This document shows positions 1 through 9,604 of a stretch of 64,000 nucleotides of DNA, piece after piece. The stretch is from a bacterium. GTDB lineage: Bacteria > CLD3 > SB21. The stretch covers positions 17,332 through 81,331 of the forward strand of contig JAIBAF010000009.1 of NCBI GenBank assembly GCA_019695335.1, given 5' to 3'. The position numbers were made by a program, and so were the translations under genes. Each line of letters begins with the position of its first letter. The stretch's first letter is position 1. The notes under the pieces were generated by a model. The model was not told where the DNA came from. It did no database searches and saw nothing but the letters and a program-made list of their open reading frames with translations.

Positions 1-1958
1 TAGAAGATAAACCCATTTTTCTATCGATAGGTTACTCCACGTGCCATTGGTGTCACGTGATGGAACATGAATCGTTTGAAGACGATGCGGTGGCTGAACT
101 CCTGAATACGCATTTTGTGTGTATCAAAGTCGATCGCGAAGAACGTCCGGATATCGATCAGATTTACATGGCGGTCACGCAGGCTTTGACGGGTCACGGC
201 GGATGGCCGATGACGGTGATTCTTACGCCTGATAAAAAACCGTTTTTTGCCGGAACGTATTTTTCGAAACATTCGAAGTACGGGCGTTCGGGCATGATGG
301 AGTTGCTGCCGGCGCTTTCCAAAGCTTGGAAAGAAAGGCGCGACGACGTCGTCAGTTCGGCCGATCAGATCACGCAATTGCTGAGAAATATGCCGTCGGA
401 AACGTCCGATGAAAATCTTGATGAAAGCGTTTTCGATACCGCTTTCGATCAATTTTCGCAGCAATTCGATACGCACCACGGCGGATTCGGCAACGCGCCG
501 AAATTTCCAACGCCGCATAACTTGTCATTTCTGTTGCGATATTGGCGGCGTTCCGAAAAGTCGGAAGCACTAACGATGGTGGAAAAAACTTTGAAAGCGA
601 TGCGTCATGGCGGAATGTACGATCACATCGGTTTTGGATTTCATCGCTATTCTACCGACGCGAAATGGCTCGTCCCGCATTTTGAAAAGATGCTGTACGA
701 TCAAGCGATGCTGGCAATAGCGTACGTCGAAGCGTATCAGGCCACGCGCAACGATTTCTATAAAAAAACAGCGGAGGAAATTTTTACGTATGTGCTACGC
801 GACTTGCGGTACCCCGAAGGAGGATTTTATTCCGCCGAAGACGCCGACAGTGAAGGCGTGGAAGGGAAATTTTACGTCTGGACCCGTGATGAACTGAAGC
901 AAATTCTGGATGACAATGAATTGAAATTGGCCGAAGAGATTTTCAACGTAACGTCCGACGGAAATTATCACGACGAAGCTTCTCACGAACAAACCGGAAC
1001 CAATATTCTGCACATCACCAAAGATTTGGACGTGTTGGCTTTTCAATCAGGCTGCAGTGAAAATGAGTTCAATACAAAACTTGAATCCGTTCGCCGGAAA
1101 CTTTTTGACGTACGAGAGCGCCGCGTGCATCCTTTCAAAGACGACAAAATTCTGACGGATTGGAATGGGCTGATGATCGCAGCATTCGCCAAAGGCGCGG
1201 CCGTTTTCGATAATCCTGATTACGCCGCCATGGCCAAAAATGCCGCTGATTTTATTCTGCACAATATGCGCGATCAAAACGGACGTTTGTTTAAGCGCTG
1301 GCGACAAGGCGAAGCCGGTTTGCCCGCTTGTGCCGACGATTACGCCATGATGATCTGGGGTTTGATTGAAATTTACGAAGCGACATTCGAAGAAAAATAT
1401 CTCCGATCGGCGGTGGAATTAAACACGATGTTTCTCGAACATTTCTGGGATGAAGAAAACGGCGGATTATATTTTACACCTGACGACGGCGAAACTCTGA
1501 TCACGCGCCTGAAAGAAATATATGACGGCGCGGTTCCGTCGGGCAATTCCGTCGCGGCCTTGAATCTGATTCGCCTGAGCCGTCTGACCGGCGACTTATC
1601 GCTCGCCGAAAAAAGTTCACACATAGGCCGTGCGTTTGCCCGCAATATCGGTCACGTTCCGATGGCCCATGCACAGTTTCTGATTGCTCACGATTTTTTG
1701 CCGTCTAAAGAAATCGTCATCGTCGGCGATCCGGATGCGGAGGACACGCAAAAAATGATCCGCGCGCTGAATGAATTATTTTTACCCAACAAGGTTGTTT
1801 TACTGAGGAAAACAAATTCAGACGAATTGTTCGCCATCACGCCATTCACAAAATCGTACACGATGATCAATTCAAAAGCCACAGTCTATGTGTGTGAGGA
1901 TTTTGCTTGTAAGACGCCGACGAATGAAGTAAAGAAAATGATTGAGCTCTTGAAATAG
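1..1958 (+). CDS. DUF255 thioredoxin-domain protein (YyaL/SSP411-like), 5' end outside window
   Basis: The reading frame is open to the left window edge, so the first internal ATG at 57 is not the start. The frame from position 3 reads EDKPIFLSIGYSTCHWCHVM, with the CxxC pair of the thioredoxin-like fold at codons 42-44 and 51-53. After this N-terminal domain comes a long alpha/alpha-toroid region like that of glycoside-hydrolase-type proteins, with segments GGWPMTVILTP, HFEKMLYDQA and LTDWNGLMIAA typical of the YyaL/spermatogenesis-associated protein 20 family. About 650 residues are visible and only a short N-terminal piece is missing. The biochemical role of the family is not firmly known; redox or carbohydrate-related functions have been suggested. 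It is followed by a 133-bp gap and spoVR, so co-transcription is possible but not shown. Confidence 0.93.
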   Translation, partial: EDKPIFLSIGYSTCHWCHVMEHESFEDDAVAELLNTHFVCIKVDREERPDIDQIYMAVTQALTGHGGWPMTVILTPDKKPFFAGTYFSKHSKYGRSGMMELLPALSKAWKERRDDVVSSADQITQLLRNMPSETSDENLDESVFDTAFDQFSQQFDTHHGGFGNAPKFPTPHNLSFLLRYWRRSEKSEALTMVEKTLKAMRHGGMYDHIGFGFHRYSTDAKWLVPHFEKMLYDQAMLAIAYVEAYQATRNDFYKKTAEEIFTYVLRDLRYPEGGFYSAEDADSEGVEGKFYVWTRDELKQILDDNELKLAEEIFNVTSDGNYHDEASHEQTGTNILHITKDLDVLAFQSGCSENEFNTKLESVRRKLFDVRERRVHPFKDDKILTDWNGLMIAAFAKGAAVFDNPDYAAMAKNAADFILHNMRDQNGRLFKRWRQGEAGLPACADDYAMMIWGLIEIYEATFEEKYLRSAVELNTMFLEHFWDEENGGLYFTPDDGETLITRLKEIYDGAVPSGNSVAALNLIRLSRLTGDLSLAEKSSHIGRAFARNIGHVPMAHAQFLIAHDFLPSKEIVIVGDPDAEDTQKMIRALNELFLPNKVVLLRKTNSDELFAITPFTKSYTMINSKATVYVCEDFACKTPTNEVKKMIELLK

Positions 1959-2091
1959 CCACAGAATGTACAGCAAAACAAAAAACATTCCTCATTATTC
2001 ATTACTAATTGTTCATTGTAAAAGCTTGCCATTCCACGCAAAGTTGGTTAATTTCCTTTAATCACCACTCATTCATCCCAAAGGCATCAGC

Positions 2092-3597
2092 ATGCGTGAA
2101 TTACCCGATGATCTGAAATTATTGCAGGAGGAGATCGAGGGCTATGCGCGCGGTTACGGTCTCGATTTTTTTACCCAGATTTTTGAAGTGCTCGACTACG
2201 ACGAGATCAATATGGTCGCGGCGTACGGCGGATTTCCAACGCGATATCCTCACTGGCGATTCGGCATGGAATACGAGCAATTGGCCAAAGGTTACGAATG
2301 GGGTCTGCAAAAAATTTACGAAATGGTGATCAACAACGATCCGTGTTACGCCTACCTGCTGGAATCCAATGGCTACGTCGATCAGAAAATCGTGATGGCG
2401 CACGTCTACGGCCATAATGATTTTTTCAAAAATAATTATTGGTTCGCGCACACGAACCGCAAAATGATGGACGAAATGGCGAATCATGCGACGCGCGTCC
2501 GCCGTTATATCGAGCGTTACGGTCTCGAAGAAGTCGAAAGTTTTATCGACATCTGTCTGCCGATCGAAAACCTCATCGATTCGCATTCACCGTACATTCA
2601 GCGCAGCCGCGATTTACAGGAACCCAACGAAATGCCGGCGGATGAACCTTTGACGGTCAAGAAACTGAAAAGCAAAGATTATATGGATGATTTTATCAAT
2701 CCGAAGGAGTTTATTGCTGAACAGTTGAAGAAGTTGACTGAGGAGCAGGAAAAGAAAAAGAATTTTCCGGAACAGCCTGAGAAAGATATCCTGGCATTTC
2801 TGATCGAGTACGCGCCACTGACCAACTGGCAGCGCGATATTTTGTCGATCGTCCGTGAAGAGGCGTATTATTTTGCGCCTCAAGGCATGACGAAAATTAT
2901 GAACGAGGGCTGGGCAAGTTATTGGCACAGCAAGATCATGACGGAACGCGCCGCGCACGATCACGAAATCATCGATTACGCCGATCATTGCGCGGGTGTG
3001 CTGGCGACGTCGGGCGGGCGGCTGAATCCTTACAAATTAGGCATCGAGCTATTGCGCGATATCGAAGATCGGTGGAACAAGGGTAAATTCGGTCGCGAGT
3101 ATGATGAATGTACCGATTTAGTCGAATTGCAGCGATGGGATAAAAATCTTGGCCTTGGGCGAAAGAAAATTTTCGAAGTCAGGAAATTATATAACGACGT
3201 CATGTTTCTGGATGAATTTCTTACGCCGGAATTTTGCGAGCGGATGAAACTGTTTACGTTCGAATTCAATTCCAGTACGGATCAATATGAAATTGCCGAC
3301 CGTGAGTTTAAAAAAGTAAAACAAAAATTATTATTTCAACTCACGCATCACGGATTACCGTATTTGTCTGTTGTGGACGGCAACTTTGAGAATCGCGCCG
3401 AATTGCTTTTGCAGCACAAATATGAGAGCATTGAATTGAAAATCGACGAAGCCCGCGCGACGATGGAAAGTGTTTATAAAATATGGAAACGTCCTGTGAA
3501 TGTTACAACGGTCATCAATAACGAAGAAACAATTTTAACTTTCGACGGAAATAATCACACCGAAAAACGTTCGAATTATAATCGCCTTGCGGGATGA
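2092..3597 (+). CDS. spoVR: SpoVR family protein
   Basis: A 501-aa protein with the SpoVR family signature through its first 450 residues, including [19 protein letters not shown] near the N-terminus, [11 protein letters not shown] near residue 105 and [14 protein letters not shown] near residue 270. The His and Glu residues in those segments are the conserved polar core of the family. In Bacillus SpoVR is linked to spore cortex formation; in Gram-negatives (YcgB) it usually sits with the PrkA kinase and YeaH/YhbH. Neither partner is next to it here: upstream is a DUF255 protein and downstream a convergent alcohol dehydrogenase whose stop lies 3 bp away. The function in a probably non-sporulating organism is unknown. 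Confidence 0.93.
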   Translation: MRELPDDLKLLQEEIEGYARGYGLDFFTQIFEVLDYDEINMVAAYGGFPTRYPHWRFGMEYEQLAKGYEWGLQKIYEMVINNDPCYAYLLESNGYVDQKIVMAHVYGHNDFFKNNYWFAHTNRKMMDEMANHATRVRRYIERYGLEEVESFIDICLPIENLIDSHSPYIQRSRDLQEPNEMPADEPLTVKKLKSKDYMDDFINPKEFIAEQLKKLTEEQEKKKNFPEQPEKDILAFLIEYAPLTNWQRDILSIVREEAYYFAPQGMTKIMNEGWASYWHSKIMTERAAHDHEIIDYADHCAGVLATSGGRLNPYKLGIELLRDIEDRWNKGKFGREYDECTDLVELQRWDKNLGLGRKKIFEVRKLYNDVMFLDEFLTPEFCERMKLFTFEFNSSTDQYEIADREFKKVKQKLLFQLTHHGLPYLSVVDGNFENRAELLLQHKYESIELKIDEARATMESVYKIWKRPVNVTTVINNEETILTFDGNNHTEKRSNYNRLAG

Positions 3598-3600
3598 TTC

Positions 3601-4593
3601 TCATTTCCAATCGTTTTCAAGAACCATTCTGAAATTGACTTTTCCTGCACGAACTCTATCGAGCGCTTCGTTTACACGTGAAAAAGGCATCGTTTCGATA
3701 TGCGGCCGGATGGAGTGTTGCAAACAAAATTGTAACATCCGCCGCATCGTCGCCGGACTTCCGATCACGCTGCCGGTAATGGATTTTTGTCCGTCCAATA
3801 AATGGTCATTGGCGACGGCAACATCACCCGGCGGATAACCGATCATACAAAAGACGCCGTTAAAGTCGAGACGTTCCATCCAGAAATTCCAGTCGAGTTG
3901 CGCTGAAGACGTCGATAAAATCAAATTCATCGGCGGTGTGGATTTCGGATCGTGAACGGGGATGGCGCCGAGCGCTTCGGCTAATTTTGCTTTTTCGGAA
4001 ACGCTATCGAAGGCATAAACTTCTGCGCCCATGGCTTTGGCCATTTGCACGGCGAGGTGGCCAAGCCCGCCGATGCCGATGACGCCGACACGTTTCGCGT
4101 CCGGCTTCAATAATCTTTCCAATGGCGAAAACACTGTCAATCCTGCGCACATCAGCGGCGCAGCAGAAATCATGTCGAAACGATCAGGGATTGCATATAC
4201 GAACCGGTGATCGATAATAACTTTTTCTGACAAACCTCCGAAACCGTTGACGCAGGTTCTTTTTTTTCCGGTGGCGCAGAGATGTTCCATACCGTGTGTA
4301 CATTGCGCGCAATGGCCGCACGAACCGGATTGCCATCCCACGCCGACCCATTGGCCTTCCGAAAAGCCGGTAACATTTTTTCCTGCCTGAGCGATTTGTC
4401 CGATAATTTCATGCCCGGGTACGAGCGGATATTTTGCAATACTCCAGTCGCCGTCGATCAGGTGAATATCGCTGTGACACAACGCGCAATATTTTACGGC
4501 AATAGCCACATCCATATCCGTGAGCGGTGGGAGTGCAAATTCAAACGGCTTCAGTTCTGTTTTTTTGTCGAAAGCGGCGTAGGCTCGTATCAT
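3601..4593 (-). CDS. Zinc-dependent alcohol dehydrogenase, cinnamyl-alcohol-dehydrogenase/YahK type
   Basis: A medium-chain dehydrogenase of 330 aa that would reduce aldehydes or oxidise alcohols with NAD(P)H. Catalytic zinc ligands are visible in YCALCHSDIHL and in GHE of PLVPGHEIIG; the structural zinc site is the four-Cys lobe CGHCAQCTHGMEHLC. The Rossmann motif is GIGGLGHLAVQMAKAMGA. The open frame extends 39 codons further upstream, but the start at 4593 is preferred because it is preceded by AAGGAG at good spacing and begins MIRAYAAF, as in homologues. It starts 9 bp after the stop of the deacetylase-FGE gene, so it is the last gene of the long minus-strand operon whose first gene is an aldehyde dehydrogenase. 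An aldehyde-detoxification link between the two is inference. Confidence 0.93.
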   Translation of the reverse strand: MIRAYAAFDKKTELKPFEFALPPLTDMDVAIAVKYCALCHSDIHLIDGDWSIAKYPLVPGHEIIGQIAQAGKNVTGFSEGQWVGVGWQSGSCGHCAQCTHGMEHLCATGKKRTCVNGFGGLSEKVIIDHRFVYAIPDRFDMISAAPLMCAGLTVFSPLERLLKPDAKRVGVIGIGGLGHLAVQMAKAMGAEVYAFDSVSEKAKLAEALGAIPVHDPKSTPPMNLILSTSSAQLDWNFWMERLDFNGVFCMIGYPPGDVAVANDHLLDGQKSITGSVIGSPATMRRMLQFCLQHSIRPHIETMPFSRVNEALDRVRAGKVNFRMVLENDWK

Positions 4594-4601
4594 CGGACTC
4601 C

Positions 4602-6260
4602 TTAAGGTGTAATTTCTCTGACAAGCCGGAAACCCAAGCTCGGTCCGCGGTCTTGCGGTTCGTGCGTGTAACGGCGTCCGCTTCGGGCGATCGCCGCGCC
4701 GAAATACCAACTGCCGCCACGGATGATTTTTTTACCAGCGCTGCAGATATGCAAAGGATCCGTTTCCATGGCATTGGAATAAGAACAAAAGTCATCTTCG
4801 CACCATTCCCACACGTTGCCGTGCATGTCGTAAATGTTCCAGGCGTTCGGTGCAAAACTTCCAACCGGCTGGGGCCGGCCACGAAAGATTCCTTTGGCTG
4901 AATTTTCGTACGGCCAATTACCGTCATAATTTGACTGATCTGTCGACAGAAAATCTCCGGTATTAAACGCGGTCGATGTTCCGGCTCGGCAAACGTATTC
5001 CCACTCGGCTTCAGTCGGCAAACGAAATTTTAGCCCGGTTTTGGCATTAAGTTTTTCGATGAATGTTTTTATTTCAAACCAATTGACGTTTTCAACCGGA
5101 CAATTATCACCGCCGTCTTTAAATTGACTTGGGTTTTTACCCATGATCGTTTTCCATTGTCCTTGCGTGATTTCATAGCGGCTGACAAAAAAAGGTTTTG
5201 TGATCCGTACGGAATGCAAGGGAGCAATTGAATCGCCTTGCAGTCCCATCGCAAATTCACCCGGCTCGATCTTTTGAAAACTCATTCCGGTTACAGTATC
5301 GCGCCATGCGGCGTCAAATTTCAATAAAAAGCCGTCTAATTTTTCTTTCTCGTATTCACCGTCTTCTCCGGGATAGCGTAAATCAGACGCGCCTTTATTT
5401 TTTGCAACAGCCCACACCAAACTTTCTCCGGCCGGAATAATATCCGGATTCAGCGAGTAAACAGAATCGGTGTACGCGCTGTCGGCATCAATGAATGTCC
5501 ATCCGTTTTGTTTAAGACGTTGAATCAACGCGTCAAGAAAAAGCGCATTGAGAAGATTGTGGTGAAGTAAAAGCGTGTGACGGATGGGACGCTTGAAATA
5601 TTCACGAGCAAGATTGTCGTAATAGCGTGCCCGATCCAAAATATGTTGGATGTAAAATTCTTTGTAACCGGTTAAATCCACGTTGGGGTTTTTACTCAAC
5701 GTGTCGCGTAAACTCTGATCGACATACCAATCGGAGGCATCAATCGTAACATAACCGTTTTTGTAATTCTGTTCGTGCAGAAAATTTCTGAGACCGTCGC
5801 GCTTCTCAATCGAATTGCCTTCTTTCAAATAGGGGAATCGAAAAAGTTTGGTATAATTGCGGTACGATTGAATGATTGAATCGCCTTTCAAAAAATCATT
5901 TTGAAAAGATTGCAACGTCTGTTTGCTTGAATGAAAATAAAAATGAGAATAAGAATGATTGGCGATTCGATGATCGTTGTGATCCCATGATTCCAGGAGT
6001 TTGCGTCCGTCATCGTTATCCACACGTTTGCCACACACAAATAAAACAGCTTTCAATCCGTTCATTTGAAGGGAGTTTAAAATGCCATCATTTCGTTCTT
6101 TCCACGACAGCAAAGGTGTGGATTCCGTCTGCGGATCATCGATAGTAATACTGATGAATTTTTGAGAATACCCGTGTGTTGTTAAAATGAATACAAGCAG
6201 CAGTTCGATCCCTGAGCGGAGTCGAAGGGATGAACACGCAACAGAGGATGTCTGCTTCAT
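4602..6260 (-). CDS. Secreted polysaccharide deacetylase fused to a formylglycine-generating-enzyme (SUMF1) domain
   Basis: A 552-aa two-domain protein. After a hydrophobic leader (about residues 18-32) residues 35-270 form a NodB-type deacetylase domain: KFISITIDD gives the first Asp pair, HRIANHSYSH the two zinc-binding His, and LFRFPYLKEG the Arg motif. Residues 320-550 form an FGE-sulfatase domain, with EPGEFAMG at its start, RLPTEAEWEYVCRAG, MHGNVWEWCEDDF and IIRGGSWYF near the end. Family knowledge suggests carbohydrate de-N-acetylation plus a second, possibly binding or oxidising, module; the FGE fold is often non-catalytic outside true FGEs. The start codon overlaps the MoxR stop (ATGA). 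A dispersed-repeat-like sequence (6204-6234) encodes residues 10-20, inside the signal region. The fusion in this operon is unusual. Confidence 0.9.
   Translation of the reverse strand: MKQTSSVACSSLRLRSGIELLLVFILTTHGYSQKFISITIDDPQTESTPLLSWKERNDGILNSLQMNGLKAVLFVCGKRVDNDDGRKLLESWDHNDHRIANHSYSHFYFHSSKQTLQSFQNDFLKGDSIIQSYRNYTKLFRFPYLKEGNSIEKRDGLRNFLHEQNYKNGYVTIDASDWYVDQSLRDTLSKNPNVDLTGYKEFYIQHILDRARYYDNLAREYFKRPIRHTLLLHHNLLNALFLDALIQRLKQNGWTFIDADSAYTDSVYSLNPDIIPAGESLVWAVAKNKGASDLRYPGEDGEYEKEKLDGFLLKFDAAWRDTVTGMSFQKIEPGEFAMGLQGDSIAPLHSVRITKPFFVSRYEITQGQWKTIMGKNPSQFKDGGDNCPVENVNWFEIKTFIEKLNAKTGLKFRLPTEAEWEYVCRAGTSTAFNTGDFLSTDQSNYDGNWPYENSAKGIFRGRPQPVGSFAPNAWNIYDMHGNVWEWCEDDFCSYSNAMETDPLHICSAGKKIIRGGSWYFGAAIARSGRRYTHEPQDRGPSLGFRLVREITP
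6204..6234. repeat. Partly palindromic dispersed-repeat-like element inside a signal-peptide coding region
   Basis: The + strand reads TTCGATCCCT, then GAGCGGAG, then TCGAAGGGATGAA, with the outer arms complementary. The core CCTGAGCGGAGTCGAAGG resembles a palindromic element often seen between genes in FCB-group and other genomes (from memory, not searched). Here it lies in the 5' coding part of the deacetylase-FGE gene. Confidence 0.5.
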
Positions 6261-7219
6261 CGCGGCACCGGAACGATATTGAGAATTTCTCCGATGACTT
6301 CGTCGGCGCGAATACCTTCCAGTTCCATCTCCGGCTGCAACATGATACGGTGTCGCAGTACTGGACGTGCGATAAATTTAATATCGTCGGGGTTGACGTA
6401 GTCAACGCCACGCATGGCCGTACGGGCTTTGGCGGCAAGAAGTAAGGATACAGCGGCTCGCGGGCTGGCGCCAACAAGTATGCTGGGATAATCCCGGGTT
6501 TTACGTACAATTTGGGTGATGTAATCGATCACGCTTTCTTCGATTTTAACACTTTGAATTTCGGCACGGCATCGTTCGATGTCGGCCGGCGTAACGACGC
6601 TATTGACATGAGCGCTGGAAAGGTCGCGCGTTGTAAAACCATGATGGTAGTTTCTCAAAATCTGATTTTCTTCTTCGGCGGCAGGGTAGTCGATCAGGAT
6701 TTTAAACATAAATCGATCGAGCTGTGCTTCGGGCAGCACGTAGGTTCCCTCATATTCGATCGGATTCTGCGTGGCAAAAACGATAAACGGTTCGGACAAC
6801 GGATATCGCATGCCATCGATCGTAACTTGGCGTTCTTCCATCACTTCCAGTAACGCGGCTTGTGTTTTGGCCGGTGCCCGGTTGACTTCGTCGATCAACG
6901 CAAGGTTGGTGAAAATTGGGCCTTTTTTCAGTACGAAAGAAGAGGATTTGGCATCAAAAACATTCGTTCCGACGACATCCGACGGCATAAGATCCGGTGT
7001 AAATTGAATGCGTTTAAAATCGCCGGTCATTGCCAGCGCCATCGTTTTTACCAGCAACGTTTTGGCTGTGCCGGGAACGCCTTCAAGCAAGACATGGCCG
7101 CCGCTGAACAAGGCAATCATCGCGTGATCGATCACGTACGATTGTCCGACGATCACTTTCTGAATTTCCGAGCGCAGTTTATCGGCGACGGTTTGCGTTA
7201 TGTTATTGGGGTTTTCCAT
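6257..7219 (-). CDS. MoxR family AAA+ ATPase
   Basis: A 320-aa AAA+ ATPase of the MoxR/RavA group. Walker A is GVPGTAKT at residues 47-54, Walker B LALIDEVNRAP around residue 109, and the sensor region is VFATQNPIEYEGTYVLPEAQLDRF. The C-terminal lid follows. MoxR proteins act as chaperone-like ATPases that mature partner proteins, usually encoded beside DUF58, DUF4129, DUF4350 or von Willebrand factor A proteins. Here the DUF4350 and DUF4129 genes lie upstream, but the usual DUF58 gene is absent and the downstream slot holds a deacetylase-FGE fusion. The start at 7219 has GGAG upstream and overlaps the end of the DUF4350 gene by 17 bp. Confidence 0.95.
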   Translation of the reverse strand: MENPNNITQTVADKLRSEIQKVIVGQSYVIDHAMIALFSGGHVLLEGVPGTAKTLLVKTMALAMTGDFKRIQFTPDLMPSDVVGTNVFDAKSSSFVLKKGPIFTNLALIDEVNRAPAKTQAALLEVMEERQVTIDGMRYPLSEPFIVFATQNPIEYEGTYVLPEAQLDRFMFKILIDYPAAEEENQILRNYHHGFTTRDLSSAHVNSVVTPADIERCRAEIQSVKIEESVIDYITQIVRKTRDYPSILVGASPRAAVSLLLAAKARTAMRGVDYVNPDDIKFIARPVLRHRIMLQPEMELEGIRADEVIGEILNIVPVPR

Positions 7220-8468
7220 TACGGGATTTCTCCGAAGTTACATGAATTCGTTGTTGATGAAGAAAATAAATCGTATCGATGTGCCGACACAACCTGATGA
7301 GATCGCCGTCGTCTATTGACACCTTGCGCTTTTGAACCGGTTCTTTCGTGGCTGAAATTTCCGCGTCCCGTATTTTCTGATCGGTTTCGCGAAAAAGTTT
7401 GAGTATGGCTTCGTTGTTGAGATTATAACGATTGGCTAGCATCTGTGCAAGCTTCGTTTCCGATCCGGTTTTATAGCGATCATAAAGGAACTGCATCAAC
7501 CACTGCCGCCATATTTTCAGAATGAGCCGGTTGGCCCGTGCACGTTGGTAAACGCGCATGACGGATTCTACGTGCGCTTTCGATGAACGTACCGGCTGCA
7601 CGCGCACCGGAACTGGCCGCCCGAACCGTTTCGCACCCGAATACGCCCAAACGATCACCGCAAGACTAGCCATCAAAATTCCAAGTTTGACCGGCCATTC
7701 GTCAAACCATTGAATTAATGACTGATATTCGCGGAATCCCTGGTGATACTCATCGAAATAAACCCGGTCAAACAACCGATAATCGCCCGACGTCGTAAAC
7801 GTAATCATACGAATAAGCGCATCGGCCTGACGACCTTCGGCCAGATGAGCATTCGAAACATAATCCGGCGAGTGAAAAAAAATGAACGAACCTTCGCCGT
7901 GAGGAACTTCAATAATACCATCGGAACTATCATTGGCGTATAAAACGGTGTACGAAGCTGAATCTGAATAAAAACGCGCTAATATAATTTCTGAAGAATC
8001 TGCACTCGGAACTTTGAGTGAGTCGATAAATATATTGTGAGCAGCAGGCTGTTGAAGTGTCAGCCGGTCCGATCCGTAAAAATCGCCGTACTGAATTCCA
8101 AGACTTCTCAGAAGCTTTGCAATAGAACGACTGTAAAAAAATATAGCCGTCGAGCCATTCGAGACGCGACTGCTCAGTGAATCCATTTCGACAATTCCGA
8201 TTGTATCAATCGGAGCAATGCAGATAATAATATTGTGTTGGCCTGAAAGTTCTTTCGCGCGAAAATCTTTCCGTAACCGAGCCGGTGAAAAACCCGATTC
8301 GCCAAGCAGCGTAAAAAGCGCATGCGTGCCGTTGGATTTGGTGTTGTATGAGGAATAAATGAAAGCCGCGTCTTTTGAATTGGACTGATCCGATAAAAGT
8401 GTAATAAAAATTACACCTACGCTCGCGATCAGGGTGATGATCAGGATGTTTTTACCGGATGTATTCAT
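7203..8468 (-). CDS. DUF4350 domain-containing membrane protein
   Basis: A 421-aa protein with an N-terminal transmembrane helix (residues 8-25), an extracytoplasmic DUF4350 domain (about 35-260, with SYNTKSNGTHALFTLLGESG near its start), a second helix around residues 275-292 (LGILMASLAVIVWAY) and a basic cytoplasmic tail. The architecture and position match the DUF4350 partner of MoxR/DUF4129 operons in many phyla. The molecular role is unknown; a membrane complex matured by MoxR is inferred from conserved neighbourhood. The ATGA overlap with the upstream DUF4129 gene (8465-8468) indicates translational coupling. Confidence 0.88.
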   Translation of the reverse strand: MNTSGKNILIITLIASVGVIFITLLSDQSNSKDAAFIYSSYNTKSNGTHALFTLLGESGFSPARLRKDFRAKELSGQHNIIICIAPIDTIGIVEMDSLSSRVSNGSTAIFFYSRSIAKLLRSLGIQYGDFYGSDRLTLQQPAAHNIFIDSLKVPSADSSEIILARFYSDSASYTVLYANDSSDGIIEVPHGEGSFIFFHSPDYVSNAHLAEGRQADALIRMITFTTSGDYRLFDRVYFDEYHQGFREYQSLIQWFDEWPVKLGILMASLAVIVWAYSGAKRFGRPVPVRVQPVRSSKAHVESVMRVYQRARANRLILKIWRQWLMQFLYDRYKTGSETKLAQMLANRYNLNNEAILKLFRETDQKIRDAEISATKEPVQKRKVSIDDGDLIRLCRHIDTIYFLHQQRIHVTSEKSRNGKPQ

Positions 8469-9562
8469 ACTTCAGCCAATTCCTGCGGCAAAGATTGCAT
8501 GACAATCGCGTGATAGCGTTTACATAACTCAAAATCCGATTCAGTGGTTTCGCTTAAGCCGTACCATTTTCGGTCAAATATTGAAGCGACATGGCGCATC
8601 GTATTATAAATCGATTCGCGTTGAGCTAACGACGGTTGTTCCAGTATCCATTTCAGATACTCTTCATTCGTGTGAAATTTTCTGTAACGGACGTATTCGT
8701 ATTTATCGAGATATAAGATCAGCGATAGCCAGATATGCCGCACGGCTTTACGATAATTATCTTCGGATGCGAAACGATCGGCTAAGAGTAAATGTTCGTC
8801 AGGCTCGGTCGATTCGCCTGGATTTAAAATGTGCGAAAAGTCTTTTTGAAGGTCGGCGGTTTCCTGCTGCCGTCGCTGCCAATAGCGTATCCACTGCCGG
8901 ATTAAAAGAATCAGCAAAACCGCTCCAGCCGCGTAAACGATATATAACATGATCTGACCAATACTTTTAAAATCAATCGGTGTACGCTCCGCAGGTTCAG
9001 GCCATTTAAAATCCTTGAAAAGATTTTTCAGAGCATCAATGATTTTTTGCAGCAGCCAATCTAAAGCTTCGGAAAGTAAATTTTTTCCTTTGTTATTCTG
9101 GTATTCCTTTCGAGAAAGAATTTCTTCAGCCCGTGAGCGGTAATCGGTAGAATCTTGTATCAATGTATGATGAGACAGCGCTTCAATAAATTCCAAAGCG
9201 CGCGTTACGCGTTCCAAAACGATCGAAACGGAGCTGGCATCGTAATTTCGTTCGTTCATGAAATTGACATCACGAATGAGCCAGGCATTGTTCAACGTAA
9301 CGCTCTGATAATTCGCCGCATCTTCATCGACATCAAAAACGTATGGCACATCGATCGTGCAGGACGCGGGAATCGTCAGCGATTGAATATGTTTGATTGC
9401 CAATTCATTTTGATCAGCGTCGGAAATTTCTGTCAGCATTTCCAGGTTGTTTTTTATGTCGGCGAGCAGCGATTGATATGAAATTTCGGAATTTTCGTCT
9501 GTTTCAGGCGAAGAAAAACCGAAAACAAAAAAAGCTGCTATTAGGAAAATCCAAAAACGCAT
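8465..9562 (-). CDS. DUF4129 domain-containing membrane protein
   Basis: A 365-aa protein: signal peptide (MRFWIFLIAAFFVFGFSS), an extracytoplasmic region of about 180 residues, one transmembrane helix near residue 210 (IMLYIVYAAGAVLLILLI), then a cytoplasmic C-terminal DUF4129 domain recognisable by RKAVRHIWLSLILYLDK and YRKFHTNEEYL. This module accompanies MoxR and DUF4350 proteins and is sometimes fused to transglutaminase domains; none is present here. Its function is unknown. It lies 42 bp downstream of the membrane-protein gene and overlaps the DUF4350 gene by 4 bp. Confidence 0.85.
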   Translation of the reverse strand: MRFWIFLIAAFFVFGFSSPETDENSEISYQSLLADIKNNLEMLTEISDADQNELAIKHIQSLTIPASCTIDVPYVFDVDEDAANYQSVTLNNAWLIRDVNFMNERNYDASSVSIVLERVTRALEFIEALSHHTLIQDSTDYRSRAEEILSRKEYQNNKGKNLLSEALDWLLQKIIDALKNLFKDFKWPEPAERTPIDFKSIGQIMLYIVYAAGAVLLILLIRQWIRYWQRRQQETADLQKDFSHILNPGESTEPDEHLLLADRFASEDNYRKAVRHIWLSLILYLDKYEYVRYRKFHTNEEYLKWILEQPSLAQRESIYNTMRHVASIFDRKWYGLSETTESDFELCKRYHAIVMQSLPQELAEV

Positions 9563-9604
9563 CTGGAAATGTTTTAATGATGATATTCGTAAGTGAAATA
9601 CTTT

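Noticed and set aside
57..1958. ATG at 57 as the start of the DUF255 gene
   Set aside because: The frame continues upstream to the window edge and holds the CxxC motif, so the gene is cut by the window.
4594..4710. 39-residue N-terminal extension of the alcohol dehydrogenase
   Set aside because: It overlaps the upstream gene, has no family similarity, and a good ribosome site precedes the internal Met at 4593.
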